A stretch of DNA of 13,863 nt from an uncultured Marinilabiliales bacterium (GCA_937877575.1 CALFIZ010000274.1:1-13863), one strand, 5' to 3'. Shown: positions 1 to 6,760, counted from the first letter of the stretch. Program-made: numbers and translations. The notes: generated from the sequence alone by a model not told the origin.

Positions 1-210
1 GCCGATGATGAAATTGCCCTTATGGCCGATGGCCGTGGAAACCGGGAACCCCGGAATGTCTTTGTACGGAATGACGACAGGGTCCTGAATGGCCTCGGCG
101 AGTTTTCCGAGCCCGCTTCCGAGGACAATGCCGACCGTGGGCTTCAAAGCGCCGGCTTTTTCGAGGACGGACGCAGAGGCGGCATGAATTTTTTCGATTC
201 TTGGATCCAT
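1..210 (-). CDS. Purine nucleoside phosphorylase, N-terminal 70 residues (runs off window)
   Basis: The minus strand encodes 70 residues from an ATG at 208-210 to the window edge. Seen directly: a phosphate-loop segment GIVLGSGLG at about residues 27-35, then IPYKDIPGFP at about 47-56 and STAIGHKG at about 58-65. This order is the signature of the trimeric inosine/guanosine-type purine nucleoside phosphorylases, which split purine nucleosides with phosphate to give free base and ribose 1-phosphate in the cytoplasm. The related methylthioadenosine phosphorylases share much of it, so the exact substrate is not settled by this fragment. It starts 24 bases after the stop of an amidohydrolase fragment on the same strand, suggesting a purine or nucleoside salvage operon. 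Base and codon use are much richer in G/C at third positions than in the window's core, so this piece may not belong to the same genome. Confidence 0.85.
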   Translation of the reverse strand, partial: MDPRIEKIHAASASVLEKAGALKPTVGIVLGSGLGKLAEAIQDPVVIPYKDIPGFPVSTAIGHKGNFIIG

Positions 211-234
211 AGTAAACAAGTGTTAGTAAAGTGG

Positions 235-393
235 TTAAATCTGCGAGAGCACTTTCCGGGCCTCGGAAAGAATTTCCCGTTCTCCTTCGATGACGCGGTT
301 GCGCATGACGAAGTGTCCCTGGGCGATGACGTCGGTGATGACGTCGCTGTGGGCGGCGTAGATCAGGTTCGCCAGGAAAGTGCCGGGGGAGAT
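235..393 (-). pseudogene. Amidohydrolase (SAH/MTA deaminase-like) C-terminal fragment, 5' part missing
   Basis: About 50 codons ending at a TAA at 235-237 encode a tail containing TFLANLIYAAHSDVITDV, then a GHFVMRNRVIEGEREI segment. A conserved NL(V/I)YAA stretch followed by a (D/N)G-type turn and VMxxR is typical of the C-terminal beta-sandwich of amidohydrolases of the S-adenosylhomocysteine/methylthioadenosine deaminase and chlorohydrolase group. The metal-binding barrel, which should come first, is absent. Instead the frame continues upstream into the N-terminus of an amidophosphoribosyltransferase-like protein. The family assignment rests only on this tail, so the substrate is unknown. 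Its pairing with a purine nucleoside phosphorylase start 24 bases downstream fits purine or methylthioadenosine salvage. G/C-rich codons match the downstream fragment and differ from the core of the window. Confidence 0.6.
382..393. other. Probable chimeric junction inside an open reading frame
   Basis: Reading on the minus strand, PurF-like sequence is recognisable through the SYF codons ending at 394, and amidohydrolase-like sequence from the TFLANL codons starting at 381. The four intervening codons (ISPG) cannot be assigned. Codon use switches here from A/T-ending to G/C-ending. The join keeps the reading frame, so an automatic annotator would call a single 137-residue protein that probably does not exist. 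Confidence 0.7.
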
Positions 394-555
394 GAAATAA
401 GAATTGTCGATATTATGGATGGCACGATGGAAAAAACCGTCGTCCAATGTTACCATACCACCACGTTTAGTGCCCAAATGTGAATGGTAGTCAATACCGT
501 AAAACAAATCCGTCTCACAAGGATGTTTGAGAATTGCACCAAAAAAACCGCTCAT
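394..555 (-). pseudogene. Amidophosphoribosyltransferase-like (PurF family) N-terminal fragment, truncated
   Basis: An ATG at 553-555 starts a protein beginning MSGFFGAI, with TDLFYGIDYHSHLGTKRGGM at about residues 18-37 and HRAIHNIDNSYF to about residue 54. This is the start of the class II glutamine amidotransferase domain in a PurF-related family common in Bacteroidota; PurF itself makes 5-phosphoribosylamine in the first step of purine synthesis. Residue 2 is Ser, whereas canonical PurF has the catalytic Cys there (MCGI...), so this paralogue type may not use glutamine the usual way. Only about 54 of an expected several hundred residues are present before the frame enters an unrelated amidohydrolase tail. 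The start at 555 is preferred to an upstream ATG at 648 because a promoter -7 element lies between them and the upstream residues look like untranslated leader. The Nudix gene lies 79 bases upstream on the same strand. Confidence 0.8.
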
Positions 556-596
556 TTTCCAAAAATAATTTAAGATTATAGTTAAAAAAACAGTCG

Positions 597-604
597 CAAA
601 ATTA
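597..604 (-). promoter_or_regulatory. Bacteroidota-type -7 element for the PurF-like gene
   Basis: The minus strand reads TAATTTTG, a match to the TAnnTTTG -7 consensus of the Bacteroidota primary sigma factor. It lies about 41 bases upstream of the ATG at 555. No TTG was seen at the usual 19-21 base spacing upstream, so it is moderate evidence only. Confidence 0.45.
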
Positions 605-634
605 CACTTTTTTTCAAAAACATATTTCCTCAAA

Positions 635-1168
635 TCACATTTCTTCAATAAGCAGTCTCAAGTGCAGCATTTCAGTCGGTGAAAACACCTCAGTATCAGC
701 ATTGAAGCGCGGTTCACGAAGTTTGTTCAAATTCTTCAGATGCTGTTTTGCGAGTTCAACACTCTGTGCGTGGTCAAATGCCAATTCTGGCAGGTCGTTG
801 ATGTCAAACCATTGTGCTTTCTCGGCATCATCATCACCCACTGCATCCCTAAGTCTGATAACAGTCAGATAAGTAATGCCTATCACTCTTTCGCGCGGGT
901 CTCTGTCGGGCTTACTGAAAACACCGTAAAGCTCCACGTCAGAGACTTCAAGGCCTGTCTCCTCCCTGAGTTCTCTTTTGGCTGTCTCGTCTATTGTTTC
1001 ATCCATATTTGAGAAACCGCCAGGAACAGCCCAATAGCCCTTGTAAGGATCGTTTTTACGCCGTATCAACAATATTTTCAACGAATTGCCGTCATAGCCG
1101 AACACAAGGCAGTCGGCAGCGACAGCCGGATGCGGATACTGATATCTGTATGGTAACGTTTCTTCCAT
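635..1168 (-). CDS. Nudix hydrolase
   Basis: This 177-residue protein has a perfect Nudix box, Gx5Ex7REUXEEXGU, at residues 51-73 (G51, E57, REL at 65-67, EE at 69-70, G72). That motif binds the divalent metal and cleaves nucleoside diphosphates linked to another group. Before it is an ILLIRR strand and a WAVPGG entry typical of ADP-ribose or NADH pyrophosphatase-like members. After the box, DRDPRERVIG at about 88-97 and TYLTVIRL belong to the same fold. About 45 residues follow the Nudix core, shorter than the winged-helix domain of NrtR-type Nudix regulators, so an enzyme is more likely than a repressor. The substrate cannot be read from sequence. It is transcribed divergently from the LD-carboxypeptidase gene across an 81-base gap containing its own TATCTTTG element and an inverted repeat. 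Confidence 0.9.
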   Translation of the reverse strand: MEETLPYRYQYPHPAVAADCLVFGYDGNSLKILLIRRKNDPYKGYWAVPGGFSNMDETIDETAKRELREETGLEVSDVELYGVFSKPDRDPRERVIGITYLTVIRLRDAVGDDDAEKAQWFDINDLPELAFDHAQSVELAKQHLKNLNKLREPRFNADTEVFSPTEMLHLRLLIEEM

Positions 1169-1178
1169 AATTGAATTG

Positions 1179-1206
1179 TTTTTGTATTTTTACAAAGATA
1201 CAAAAA
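1179..1206. repeat. 9-bp inverted repeat in the Nudix/ldcA divergent intergenic region
   Basis: TTTTTGTAT at 1179-1187 is the exact reverse complement of ATACAAAAA at 1198-1206, with a 10-base spacer. The right arm overlaps the Nudix promoter -7 element. It could be an operator or simply A/T-rich coincidence. Confidence 0.4.
1193..1200 (-). promoter_or_regulatory. -7 promoter element for the Nudix gene
   Basis: The minus strand reads TATCTTTG, a canonical TAnnTTTG element, 24 bases upstream of the Nudix ATG at 1168. No clear -33 TTG was found at the usual spacing. Confidence 0.6.
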
Positions 1207-1221
1207 TTTCAAAATATTATG

Positions 1222-1229
1222 TAAGTTTG
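1222..1229 (+). promoter_or_regulatory. -7 promoter element for the ldcA-MFS operon
   Basis: TAAGTTTG matches TAnnTTTG and ends 20 bases before the ATG at 1250, giving a short leader. The expected upstream TTG is not obvious. Confidence 0.55.
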
Positions 1230-1249
1230 CAGTTTGAATTATTATTAAA

Positions 1250-2317
1250 ATGATAACACCACCATTACTACACAAGGGCGACAAAGTCGAAATCGTAGCA
1301 ACTGCAAGGAAAGTAACGCTATCCGACATTGCCAAGGGCGTTGAAATCCTGCAAAGCTGGGGACTGAAAGTTGTTTTCGCAGATAATCTTTTTGAAGAAG
1401 ACAACCAGTTTGCCGGCACTGATGAAATGCGTGCAGCCGACTTGCAGAAGGCCATCAACGACAGGGACATCAAAGCCGTTTTCTGTGCCCGTGGTGGATA
1501 CGGAACTGTCAGAATCATTGACAGGATTGATTTTTCAAGCCTTTTGGAGAGTCCGAAATGGATAATCGGTTTCAGTGATGTCACCGTAATCCATAATAAG
1601 CTGAACAATCTTGGCATCGAAAGTCTCCATGCTCCGATGATGACCACAATAGCCGATGCGACACCCGAAAGCAAGAATGCCCTGAGAAAAGTCCTCTTTG
1701 GCATTGATTCCGAGACCGATGAGCAACAAGGCAAATGCGAAACTATAAGCTATACCGCCACGGTGGAAACAAGCAAAACCGCAAACCGCAAAGGAACGGC
1801 AACAGGCGAAGTGGTCGGCGGCAACCTGTCAATGCTATACAGCCAAATAGGCAGCGACAGTGACATAAACACCATCGACAAGATTCTCTTCATTGAAGAC
1901 CTTGACGAATACCTCTACCACATCGACAGGATGATGATGAGTCTTAAACGGTCAGGAAAACTTGAACACCTAAAGGGGCTCATCGTCGGTGCATTCAGCG
2001 ACATGCACGACAATACCGTCCCGTTCGGCAAAACCGCAGAGGAAATCATCATGGATGCGGTAAAAGACTACGACTACCCTGTCTGCTTCAACATGCCTTT
2101 CGGACATATCAGCAACAACATGCCGATAACATTAGGCAGAAAAGTGACAATGAATGTCGGTGACAAAGAAGTAAGCCTCAACTTCGAGGACAAAGGTGCC
2201 GGAACCGACAGGAAAGCACAGTTCAAACAGTTCTCGGTTTCGGTTATGTGGTTCATCATTTTCTTTGTAATTGCAGTACTCTTAGGATTTTTAGCCAGAT
2301 ATATTTTAAACAATTAA
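1250..2317 (+). CDS. ldcA: LD-carboxypeptidase (peptidase family S66) with C-terminal membrane segment
   Basis: The protein (355 residues) matches the S66 serine peptidases that remove the terminal D-Ala from murein tetrapeptides during peptidoglycan recycling. Seen directly: CARGGYG at 79-85, the nucleophile region IGFSDVT with Ser109, FIEDLDE with Glu216 as the second catalytic residue, and NMPFGH with His286 completing the Ser-Glu-His triad. The spacing agrees with known family members. The usual family length is about 300-310 residues, and the catalytic domain ends near residue 313. A polar linker of about 15 residues follows, then a strongly hydrophobic stretch at about 329-350 ending in YILNN, which looks like a single C-terminal membrane anchor. 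No N-terminal signal peptide is visible, so the domain would probably face the cytoplasm. The MFS gene begins 11 bases after the stop, indicating an operon. Confidence 0.92.
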   Translation: MITPPLLHKGDKVEIVATARKVTLSDIAKGVEILQSWGLKVVFADNLFEEDNQFAGTDEMRAADLQKAINDRDIKAVFCARGGYGTVRIIDRIDFSSLLESPKWIIGFSDVTVIHNKLNNLGIESLHAPMMTTIADATPESKNALRKVLFGIDSETDEQQGKCETISYTATVETSKTANRKGTATGEVVGGNLSMLYSQIGSDSDINTIDKILFIEDLDEYLYHIDRMMMSLKRSGKLEHLKGLIVGAFSDMHDNTVPFGKTAEEIIMDAVKDYDYPVCFNMPFGHISNNMPITLGRKVTMNVGDKEVSLNFEDKGAGTDRKAQFKQFSVSVMWFIIFFVIAVLLGFLARYILNN

Positions 2318-2328
2318 TACCCGAAAAT

Positions 2329-3516
2329 ATGAAAAAATCATTATCAGTATTCGCAGTGTTTCTCGTTTTCCTTGCAATGGGATTCGGAGATGCTGCCAAC
2401 CAGTTGGTTTCCATTGTTCAGGAAGCATTTCATGTAACACCTTTCACCGCATCGTTCGTATCATTGTTCGGCATGATAATGTTTGGCATACTGTCAGTGC
2501 CTACAGGCGTCATGCAGTCGAAAATAGGCAAAAAGAAGATGCTTGTCATAGGGCTGATAGTATTTCTGTTAGGTGCGGTTTTACCTGCAATGGCCTTCAG
2601 TTTCCCGATGATACTTGCAGCCGTGATGCTCATGGGAGCCGGTGCCACGATTCTACAGGTGGCAGGCAATCCTCTCATGAAGGATGTCTCCGCAGAAGGG
2701 AAATACTCCAGCAACCTGTCGTTTGCACAGTCGGTAAAAGCCATTGGAACGCTATCCACATCCCTGATAATCGCCCTTGTAGGCACTTACCTCATGAAAC
2801 ACAGCTGGTTCCGCATTGAAAACACAGGAAGCGAGCCAATCAATGCCGGATTCAGAATCCTGTTCCCGATTTTTGCAGCCATACTGCTGATAACCTTAAT
2901 CATGGTTGCCGTTTATGTCCCCAACAATAAAAATTCGGACGAGAAGCCGACAACCATTGGAAAATGTATCGCAGCACTTGGAAACTCATATATTCTGATG
3001 ATGTTCTTCGGCATTTTCTTCTACTGCGGTGCCGAAGCCTCCATGTTCGGCAGAATCCCGTCAATACTGTCGGAGAACGCAAACATTGCCCCTTCAACCG
3101 GCAATATTGTCCTGATAATCGCCTTATTCATAGGAAGATTCCTCGGCGGCATCGTCCTCAGAAAGATGAAGCCCAACACATTCCTTTTCATCACGATAGC
3201 AGTGTCAGCCATCGGCAACATTCTGCTGTTCATGCCGTACAATCCTGTGACCACATGGCTGAGTTTCATACTGATTGGCATAGGTTTCGCCAACATTTTC
3301 CCATTGATATTCTCTATGTGCATCGAACGTTATCCGAACCTGTCGAATGAGATTTCAGGACTGATGACCACAGCGATAGTCGGAGCAGCATTTGTTCCGC
3401 TGCTCACAGGGCTTGCCGCCAATGCAAATCCGCGCTACGCCTTCATTGTAACGTTAGCCTGCTTGGCATATATCACGTTCGTGGCAATAATGAACACGAA
3501 GAAGGCAAAAAACTGA
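2329..3516 (+). CDS. MFS transporter, FucP-like (FHS family) sugar permease type
   Basis: This 395-residue integral membrane protein has about 12 hydrophobic helices. The start MKKSLSVFAVF at 2329 is chosen over an upstream ATG at 2248 because the latter lies inside ldcA and adds a non-hydrophobic leader. The loop QSKIGKKK at about 63-70 is a degenerate MFS loop 2-3 motif. QVAGNPL at 110-116 and IGFANIFPLIFS in the second half resemble the fucose/glucose-galactose permease branch, which carries sugars by proton symport. Substrate is not readable from sequence. It is the second gene of an operon with an LD-carboxypeptidase, so a peptidoglycan-derived sugar or muropeptide is an attractive but unproven cargo. 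Its end converges on radA with a 135-base gap. Confidence 0.88.
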   Translation: MKKSLSVFAVFLVFLAMGFGDAANQLVSIVQEAFHVTPFTASFVSLFGMIMFGILSVPTGVMQSKIGKKKMLVIGLIVFLLGAVLPAMAFSFPMILAAVMLMGAGATILQVAGNPLMKDVSAEGKYSSNLSFAQSVKAIGTLSTSLIIALVGTYLMKHSWFRIENTGSEPINAGFRILFPIFAAILLITLIMVAVYVPNNKNSDEKPTTIGKCIAALGNSYILMMFFGIFFYCGAEASMFGRIPSILSENANIAPSTGNIVLIIALFIGRFLGGIVLRKMKPNTFLFITIAVSAIGNILLFMPYNPVTTWLSFILIGIGFANIFPLIFSMCIERYPNLSNEISGLMTTAIVGAAFVPLLTGLAANANPRYAFIVTLACLAYITFVAIMNTKKAKN

Positions 3517-3651
3517 TGCTCTGTAAATATACGGGCACATCCTCTCATAGAGGGGTCGCCATGCTCAAGGCTTTAGAGGAGACTGACGCGCTTCCTGTGT
3601 CACAATGAGTTGGAATGGAGATTATTATGTTTGGCGGACAGTAATGACTGA
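3517..3651. other. Convergent intergenic gap between the MFS gene and radA
   Basis: Two genes end facing each other across 135 bases. The only structure seen is a small hairpin CCTCT-CAT-AGAGG at 3541-3553 without a T run, too weak to call a terminator. No recognisable coding sequence or RNA gene was found. Confidence 0.5.
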
Positions 3652-5025
3652 TTATCCGAACAAATGCCTGAAAGCCTCATCAACGCGGTTGACGGGGATT
3701 ATTTCAATGGTTGAATTGTGTCGGTTTAGTTTTTCAATACCATATCCTGATACAAGCATACGCTTGAAACCGATTTTTTCCGCTTCGGAAAGACGTTTTT
3801 CAATGTGCGTGACCGGACGTATTTCTCCGGAAAGTCCGATTTCGCCTGCAAAACAACAGTCGTGGTCAAGCGGTATGTCAACTGTCGATGACAATATTGC
3901 ACATACGACCGCAAGGTCTATCGCAGGGTCGTCAACCTTTATGCCACCTGTTATGTTGAGAAACACATCCTTCGATGCAAGTTTGAAATTGCAGCGTTTT
4001 TCAAGGACTGCAAGAAGCATGTTGAGTCTCCGGTAATCAAACCCGGTGGTTGTACGCTGCGGCACGCCATACGCCGCAGTGCTCACAAGTGCCTGAATCT
4101 CAATTATTATCGGGCGCATACCCTCAAGAGTGGCAGCCAAACAGATGCCGCTGAGATTCTCAGTGTTCTTGGATATGAGAACTTCTGACGGATTTGAGAC
4201 TTCGGTAAGACCATTCTGCTGCATGAGATATATTCCAAGTTCCGAGGAGGAGCCGAACCGGTTCTTTATTGTGCGCAATATCCTGTAGCCGTAATTTCTT
4301 TCACCTTCAAACATAACCACCACATCCACAATATGTTCAAGAATCTTCGGACCTGCTATCGAGCCATCTTTGGTGATATGTCCTATCAAAAACACAGGGA
4401 CCTGCGATGACTTTGCATACTGCTGGAACAGAGCCGTACATTCCTTTATCTGTGAAATGCTTCCCGCCGAAGAGTCAAGACTACCGCAAAACATCGTCTG
4501 GATGGAATCGACAATCATTATGTCAGGCCGGATTTCCTTAGCCTGCTCCATTATGACATCAACATCGGTTTCATTCAGAATGTATATACTGTTCATCTCA
4601 CTGTTACCGATACGGTCATAGCGCATCTTTATCTGCTGCTGGCTTTCTTCACCGCTGACATACAGTATTTTAAGTCCCGACAGTTTGACTGACACCTGTA
4701 GCATCAGCGTCGATTTCCCTATACCCGGTTCTCCGCCGACAAGCACTATGGAACCTGATACAATGCCGCCGCCCATGACCCTGTCAAACTCAGCATCGCC
4801 TGTCTTTATCCTGATTTCCTTGTCATTCAGCACTATATCCTTGATAAGCACAGGTTTGGAGCGCAGACCGGACACTACTGAATGACCTTTCCCCTTGGAA
4901 GTGTTCACCACTTCCTCAACAAAAGTGTTCCATTCGCCGCAGCTTGGGCAGTGACCGAGCCATTTAAGGCTTTCATACCCGCAATCACTGCATACGTATT
5001 TCGTCTTTAATTTACTTGCAGCCAT
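3652..5025 (-). CDS. radA: DNA repair protein RadA (Sms)
   Basis: This 457-residue protein has the full RadA architecture. An N-terminal four-cysteine zinc finger (C12, C15, C27, C30, in CSDCG and CPSCG) is followed by a RecA-like ATPase with Walker A GEPGIGKST at 98-106. The RadA-specific KNRFG motif is at 254-258, and a Lon-protease-like C-terminal domain runs from about residue 280 to the end. RadA is a hexameric helicase promoting branch migration during homologous recombination. The start at 5025 (MAASKLKT) places the zinc finger at its usual distance from the N-terminus; a longer frame to 5151 adds only residues from the overlapping upstream gene. Its first 14 bases overlap the end of the heptose adenylyltransferase gene, so the two are probably translationally coupled. 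It is the last gene of a three-gene operon. Confidence 0.96.
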   Translation of the reverse strand: MAASKLKTKYVCSDCGYESLKWLGHCPSCGEWNTFVEEVVNTSKGKGHSVVSGLRSKPVLIKDIVLNDKEIRIKTGDAEFDRVMGGGIVSGSIVLVGGEPGIGKSTLMLQVSVKLSGLKILYVSGEESQQQIKMRYDRIGNSEMNSIYILNETDVDVIMEQAKEIRPDIMIVDSIQTMFCGSLDSSAGSISQIKECTALFQQYAKSSQVPVFLIGHITKDGSIAGPKILEHIVDVVVMFEGERNYGYRILRTIKNRFGSSSELGIYLMQQNGLTEVSNPSEVLISKNTENLSGICLAATLEGMRPIIIEIQALVSTAAYGVPQRTTTGFDYRRLNMLLAVLEKRCNFKLASKDVFLNITGGIKVDDPAIDLAVVCAILSSTVDIPLDHDCCFAGEIGLSGEIRPVTHIEKRLSEAEKIGFKRMLVSGYGIEKLNRHNSTIEIIPVNRVDEAFRHLFG

Positions 5026-5488
5026 TTTTATTAAGTATTGATGTAGTGGAATACCCTTCAAGAAGCGGCAGAATGACAACCTTACCGCCGTATGATTCCA
5101 CGAAGTCGGCACCCACAACCGTATCATGGGTATAGTCACCTCCCTTGACAAGGATATCAGGCCTTACTGATTTTATAAGATTTAAAGGGGTATCTTCCTC
5201 AAAGACAATAACATAATCGACAAAAAACAATGATGCGAGCACTTTGGAACGCGCGACAGCATCGTTGACCGGACGTTGTGACCCTTTCAGCCTTCTCACT
5301 GATTCGTCGCTGTTAAGACCCACTACCAGCGCATCGCCAAGGTTGCGTGCCTTGGACAGACAGTCAATGTGACCGGCATGGATTATGTCGAAACAGCCAT
5401 TAGTGAACACCACGTTATGCAGGTCGTTGCGAAACAGGCTAAACTGCTTGACTGTCAGTATTTTCCGTTGTGGTGATGGAAGAATCAT
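5012..5488 (-). CDS. rfaE2: D-glycero-beta-D-manno-heptose 1-phosphate adenylyltransferase
   Basis: This 158-residue cytidylyltransferase-fold enzyme corresponds to the second domain of HldE, standing alone as is common in Bacteroidota. Seen: FTNGCFDIIHAGH at about 28-40 with the nucleotide-binding HxGH motif (H37, H40), VVGLNSDESVRRLKG at about 55-69, a DILVKGGDYTHD segment and the closing EGYSTTSI. It transfers AMP from ATP to heptose 1-phosphate, making the ADP-heptose precursor of the LPS inner core. No heptose kinase domain is attached or present nearby. The start overlaps the end of the upstream flippase-like gene by 50 bases, which is long, but no Met codon follows before the conserved core and the N-terminus has normal family length. 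The 3' end overlaps radA by 14 bases. Confidence 0.92.
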   Translation of the reverse strand: MILPSPQRKILTVKQFSLFRNDLHNVVFTNGCFDIIHAGHIDCLSKARNLGDALVVGLNSDESVRRLKGSQRPVNDAVARSKVLASLFFVDYVIVFEEDTPLNLIKSVRPDILVKGGDYTHDTVVGADFVESYGGKVVILPLLEGYSTTSILNKNGCK

Positions 5489-6488
5489 GCTCTGTTTTGT
5501 TATATATCGGAAGAATAATCAGCGAAATGATGCCGGCGATAATCACGATGACAGTCTGATTTGCCCATATCATCCAGCCAAGTGCAAAGCCGACTCCGCT
5601 TTCAACACCATATAAAGAATATATTGCAGATGCGAGTACGGGGTATAATCCGATACCGCCCGGAAGGAGTATGGTGCCTATAGTGCAGAATGCCAACCCC
5701 GATATGGCGGCATCGTAGCCGAGTCCGGCAGTTTCAGGGATGCAATGGAACAGCATCTTTGACATGTACATGTAACACACCCAGATAAGCAACGAGCTGA
5801 GGATAAACATAAACGGACTTTTGACGTAAACCATTGACTTGATGCCGTCGGCAAATCCTTTTATCGTATCCACAACCTTATTCACGAACTTATTGTCTAT
5901 ATGATGTTTACGCACATAACGCATCCAAAGGATAACGGCTGCCAAAAGCACCACAAACACGGAGACAATGACTATCCATTTTGTCGGATTAGGGTTTTCC
6001 CCGCTGGAAACGATGTCTTTGAGGCATTTCATGGCAAGTTCCCGCTGAACGAACAAGTTGATGATGAACAGCAGGAGAAAGGTAATCATATCCACGGCAC
6101 GTTCAGTTATAACGGTACCGAGTGACTTGGCAATTGGTATTTTCTCATATTTGGTAAGTATTCCGCAACGTGCGACCTCGCCGATACGCGGTATTGCAAG
6201 GTTTGCAAAATACGCTATGGAAACGCTGAATATCATATTCCACATTTTAGGCTTATATCCGAGCGGATAAAGCAGCATCTTCCATCTCCACGCACGCAGA
6301 ATATGGCTCAAAACGCCGAAACCGAGTGCAGGGAGCAGCCACCAGTAATTTGCATTGCGGAAAGAATCGAACATCTGGCTTATCTCTTCAGGAGAAAGCT
6401 GACGCCAGAACAGCCATACTATAAGCACGGCTATACCTATAAAAATGACAAATCTGACAATATCCTTAAAAACACTTCTTTTTTCCAT
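5439..6488 (-). CDS. Flippase-like integral membrane protein (UPF0104 / LPG synthase membrane-domain family)
   Basis: The protein (349 residues) has about eight to nine hydrophobic segments. It carries the conserved polar motifs of the lysylphosphatidylglycerol-synthase membrane-domain (YbhN/AglD-like) family: IPRIGEVAR at 99-107, ERAVDM at 129-134 and LPGGIGLYP at 275-283. Family members flip or handle lipids or polyprenyl-linked sugars, but this one has no soluble aminoacyltransferase domain, so it is not a complete MprF. The C-terminal 20 residues are polar. It leads an operon with the ADP-heptose enzyme and RadA, overlapping the former by 50 bases. A role in envelope lipid or saccharide transfer is suggested by that context but is inference. 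A terminator hairpin for the upstream ferredoxin lies just before its start; I did not find a convincing promoter between them. Confidence 0.88.
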   Translation of the reverse strand: MEKRSVFKDIVRFVIFIGIAVLIVWLFWRQLSPEEISQMFDSFRNANYWWLLPALGFGVLSHILRAWRWKMLLYPLGYKPKMWNMIFSVSIAYFANLAIPRIGEVARCGILTKYEKIPIAKSLGTVITERAVDMITFLLLFIINLFVQRELAMKCLKDIVSSGENPNPTKWIVIVSVFVVLLAAVILWMRYVRKHHIDNKFVNKVVDTIKGFADGIKSMVYVKSPFMFILSSLLIWVCYMYMSKMLFHCIPETAGLGYDAAISGLAFCTIGTILLPGGIGLYPVLASAIYSLYGVESGVGFALGWMIWANQTVIVIIAGIISLIILPIYNKTEHDSSITTTENTDSQAV

Positions 6489-6504
6489 TATGCTTTATAA
6501 ACGT

Positions 6505-6541
6505 GAAAAGCCCAAACAAAGTATATTTGTTCAGGCTTTTC
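6505..6541 (-). terminator. Hairpin terminator after the ferredoxin gene
   Basis: GAAAAGCC at 6505-6512 pairs with GGCTTTTC at 6534-6541. Inside, AACAAA at 6515-6520 pairs with TTTGTT at 6526-6531 around a 5-base loop. The A/T-flanked stem sits 22 bases past the ferredoxin stop on the minus strand. It also lies in the leader of the flippase-like gene, so partial read-through or attenuation is possible. Confidence 0.7.
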
Positions 6542-6563
6542 ATAATTCTTGTGTGCTGAAACA

Positions 6564-6734
6564 CTACTCAGCGAGCTGAATAGCTTCCTGTGGGCATACA
6601 GCAGCGCAACTGCCACATTCAACGCATAAATCCGGATCAATCGTATAGATTGGACCCTCTGCTATTGCTTCTACCGGGCATTCGCTGATGCAGGTTCCGC
6701 AAGCAACACATTTGTCACTAATTTGATAAGCCAT
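6564..6734 (-). CDS. 2[4Fe-4S] bacterial-type ferredoxin, 56 residues
   Basis: The minus strand from the ATG at 6732-6734 to the TAG at 6564-6566 encodes a 56-residue protein starting MAYQISDKC. Two perfect CxxCxxCxxxCP clusters are present: C9, C12, C15, C19 and C37, C40, C43, C47, each followed by Pro. This is the clostridial-type ferredoxin that carries two [4Fe-4S] clusters and shuttles low-potential electrons in the cytoplasm of anaerobes, for example to and from pyruvate:ferredoxin oxidoreductase or hydrogenase. The sequence between the clusters (EAIAEGPIYTIDPDL) is the typical length. It is monocistronic: a promoter element lies 27 bases upstream and a terminator follows. Its presence suggests an anaerobic or microaerophilic host. 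Confidence 0.96.
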   Translation of the reverse strand: MAYQISDKCVACGTCISECPVEAIAEGPIYTIDPDLCVECGSCAAVCPQEAIQLAE

Positions 6735-6760
6735 ATTTGAATTTTTAAAATTAACGATTG

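Noticed and set aside
22..483. Plus-strand 153-residue frame at the left end
   Set aside because: It is antisense to the nucleoside phosphorylase and amidohydrolase fragments, which carry real motifs; an Asp/Gly-rich frame is expected opposite GC-rich coding DNA.
1078..1734. Minus-strand 218-residue frame across the Nudix/ldcA intergenic region
   Set aside because: It runs antisense to ldcA and over the Nudix N-terminus and promoter region; both of those genes have strong family motifs.
3541..3553. Hairpin CCTCT-CAT-AGAGG between the MFS gene and radA as a terminator
   Set aside because: Only five base pairs, a three-base loop and no T run on either strand.
3605..4036. Plus-strand 143-residue frame opposite the radA 3' end
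   Set aside because: It lies almost wholly antisense to well-conserved RadA codons and shows no recognisable domain.
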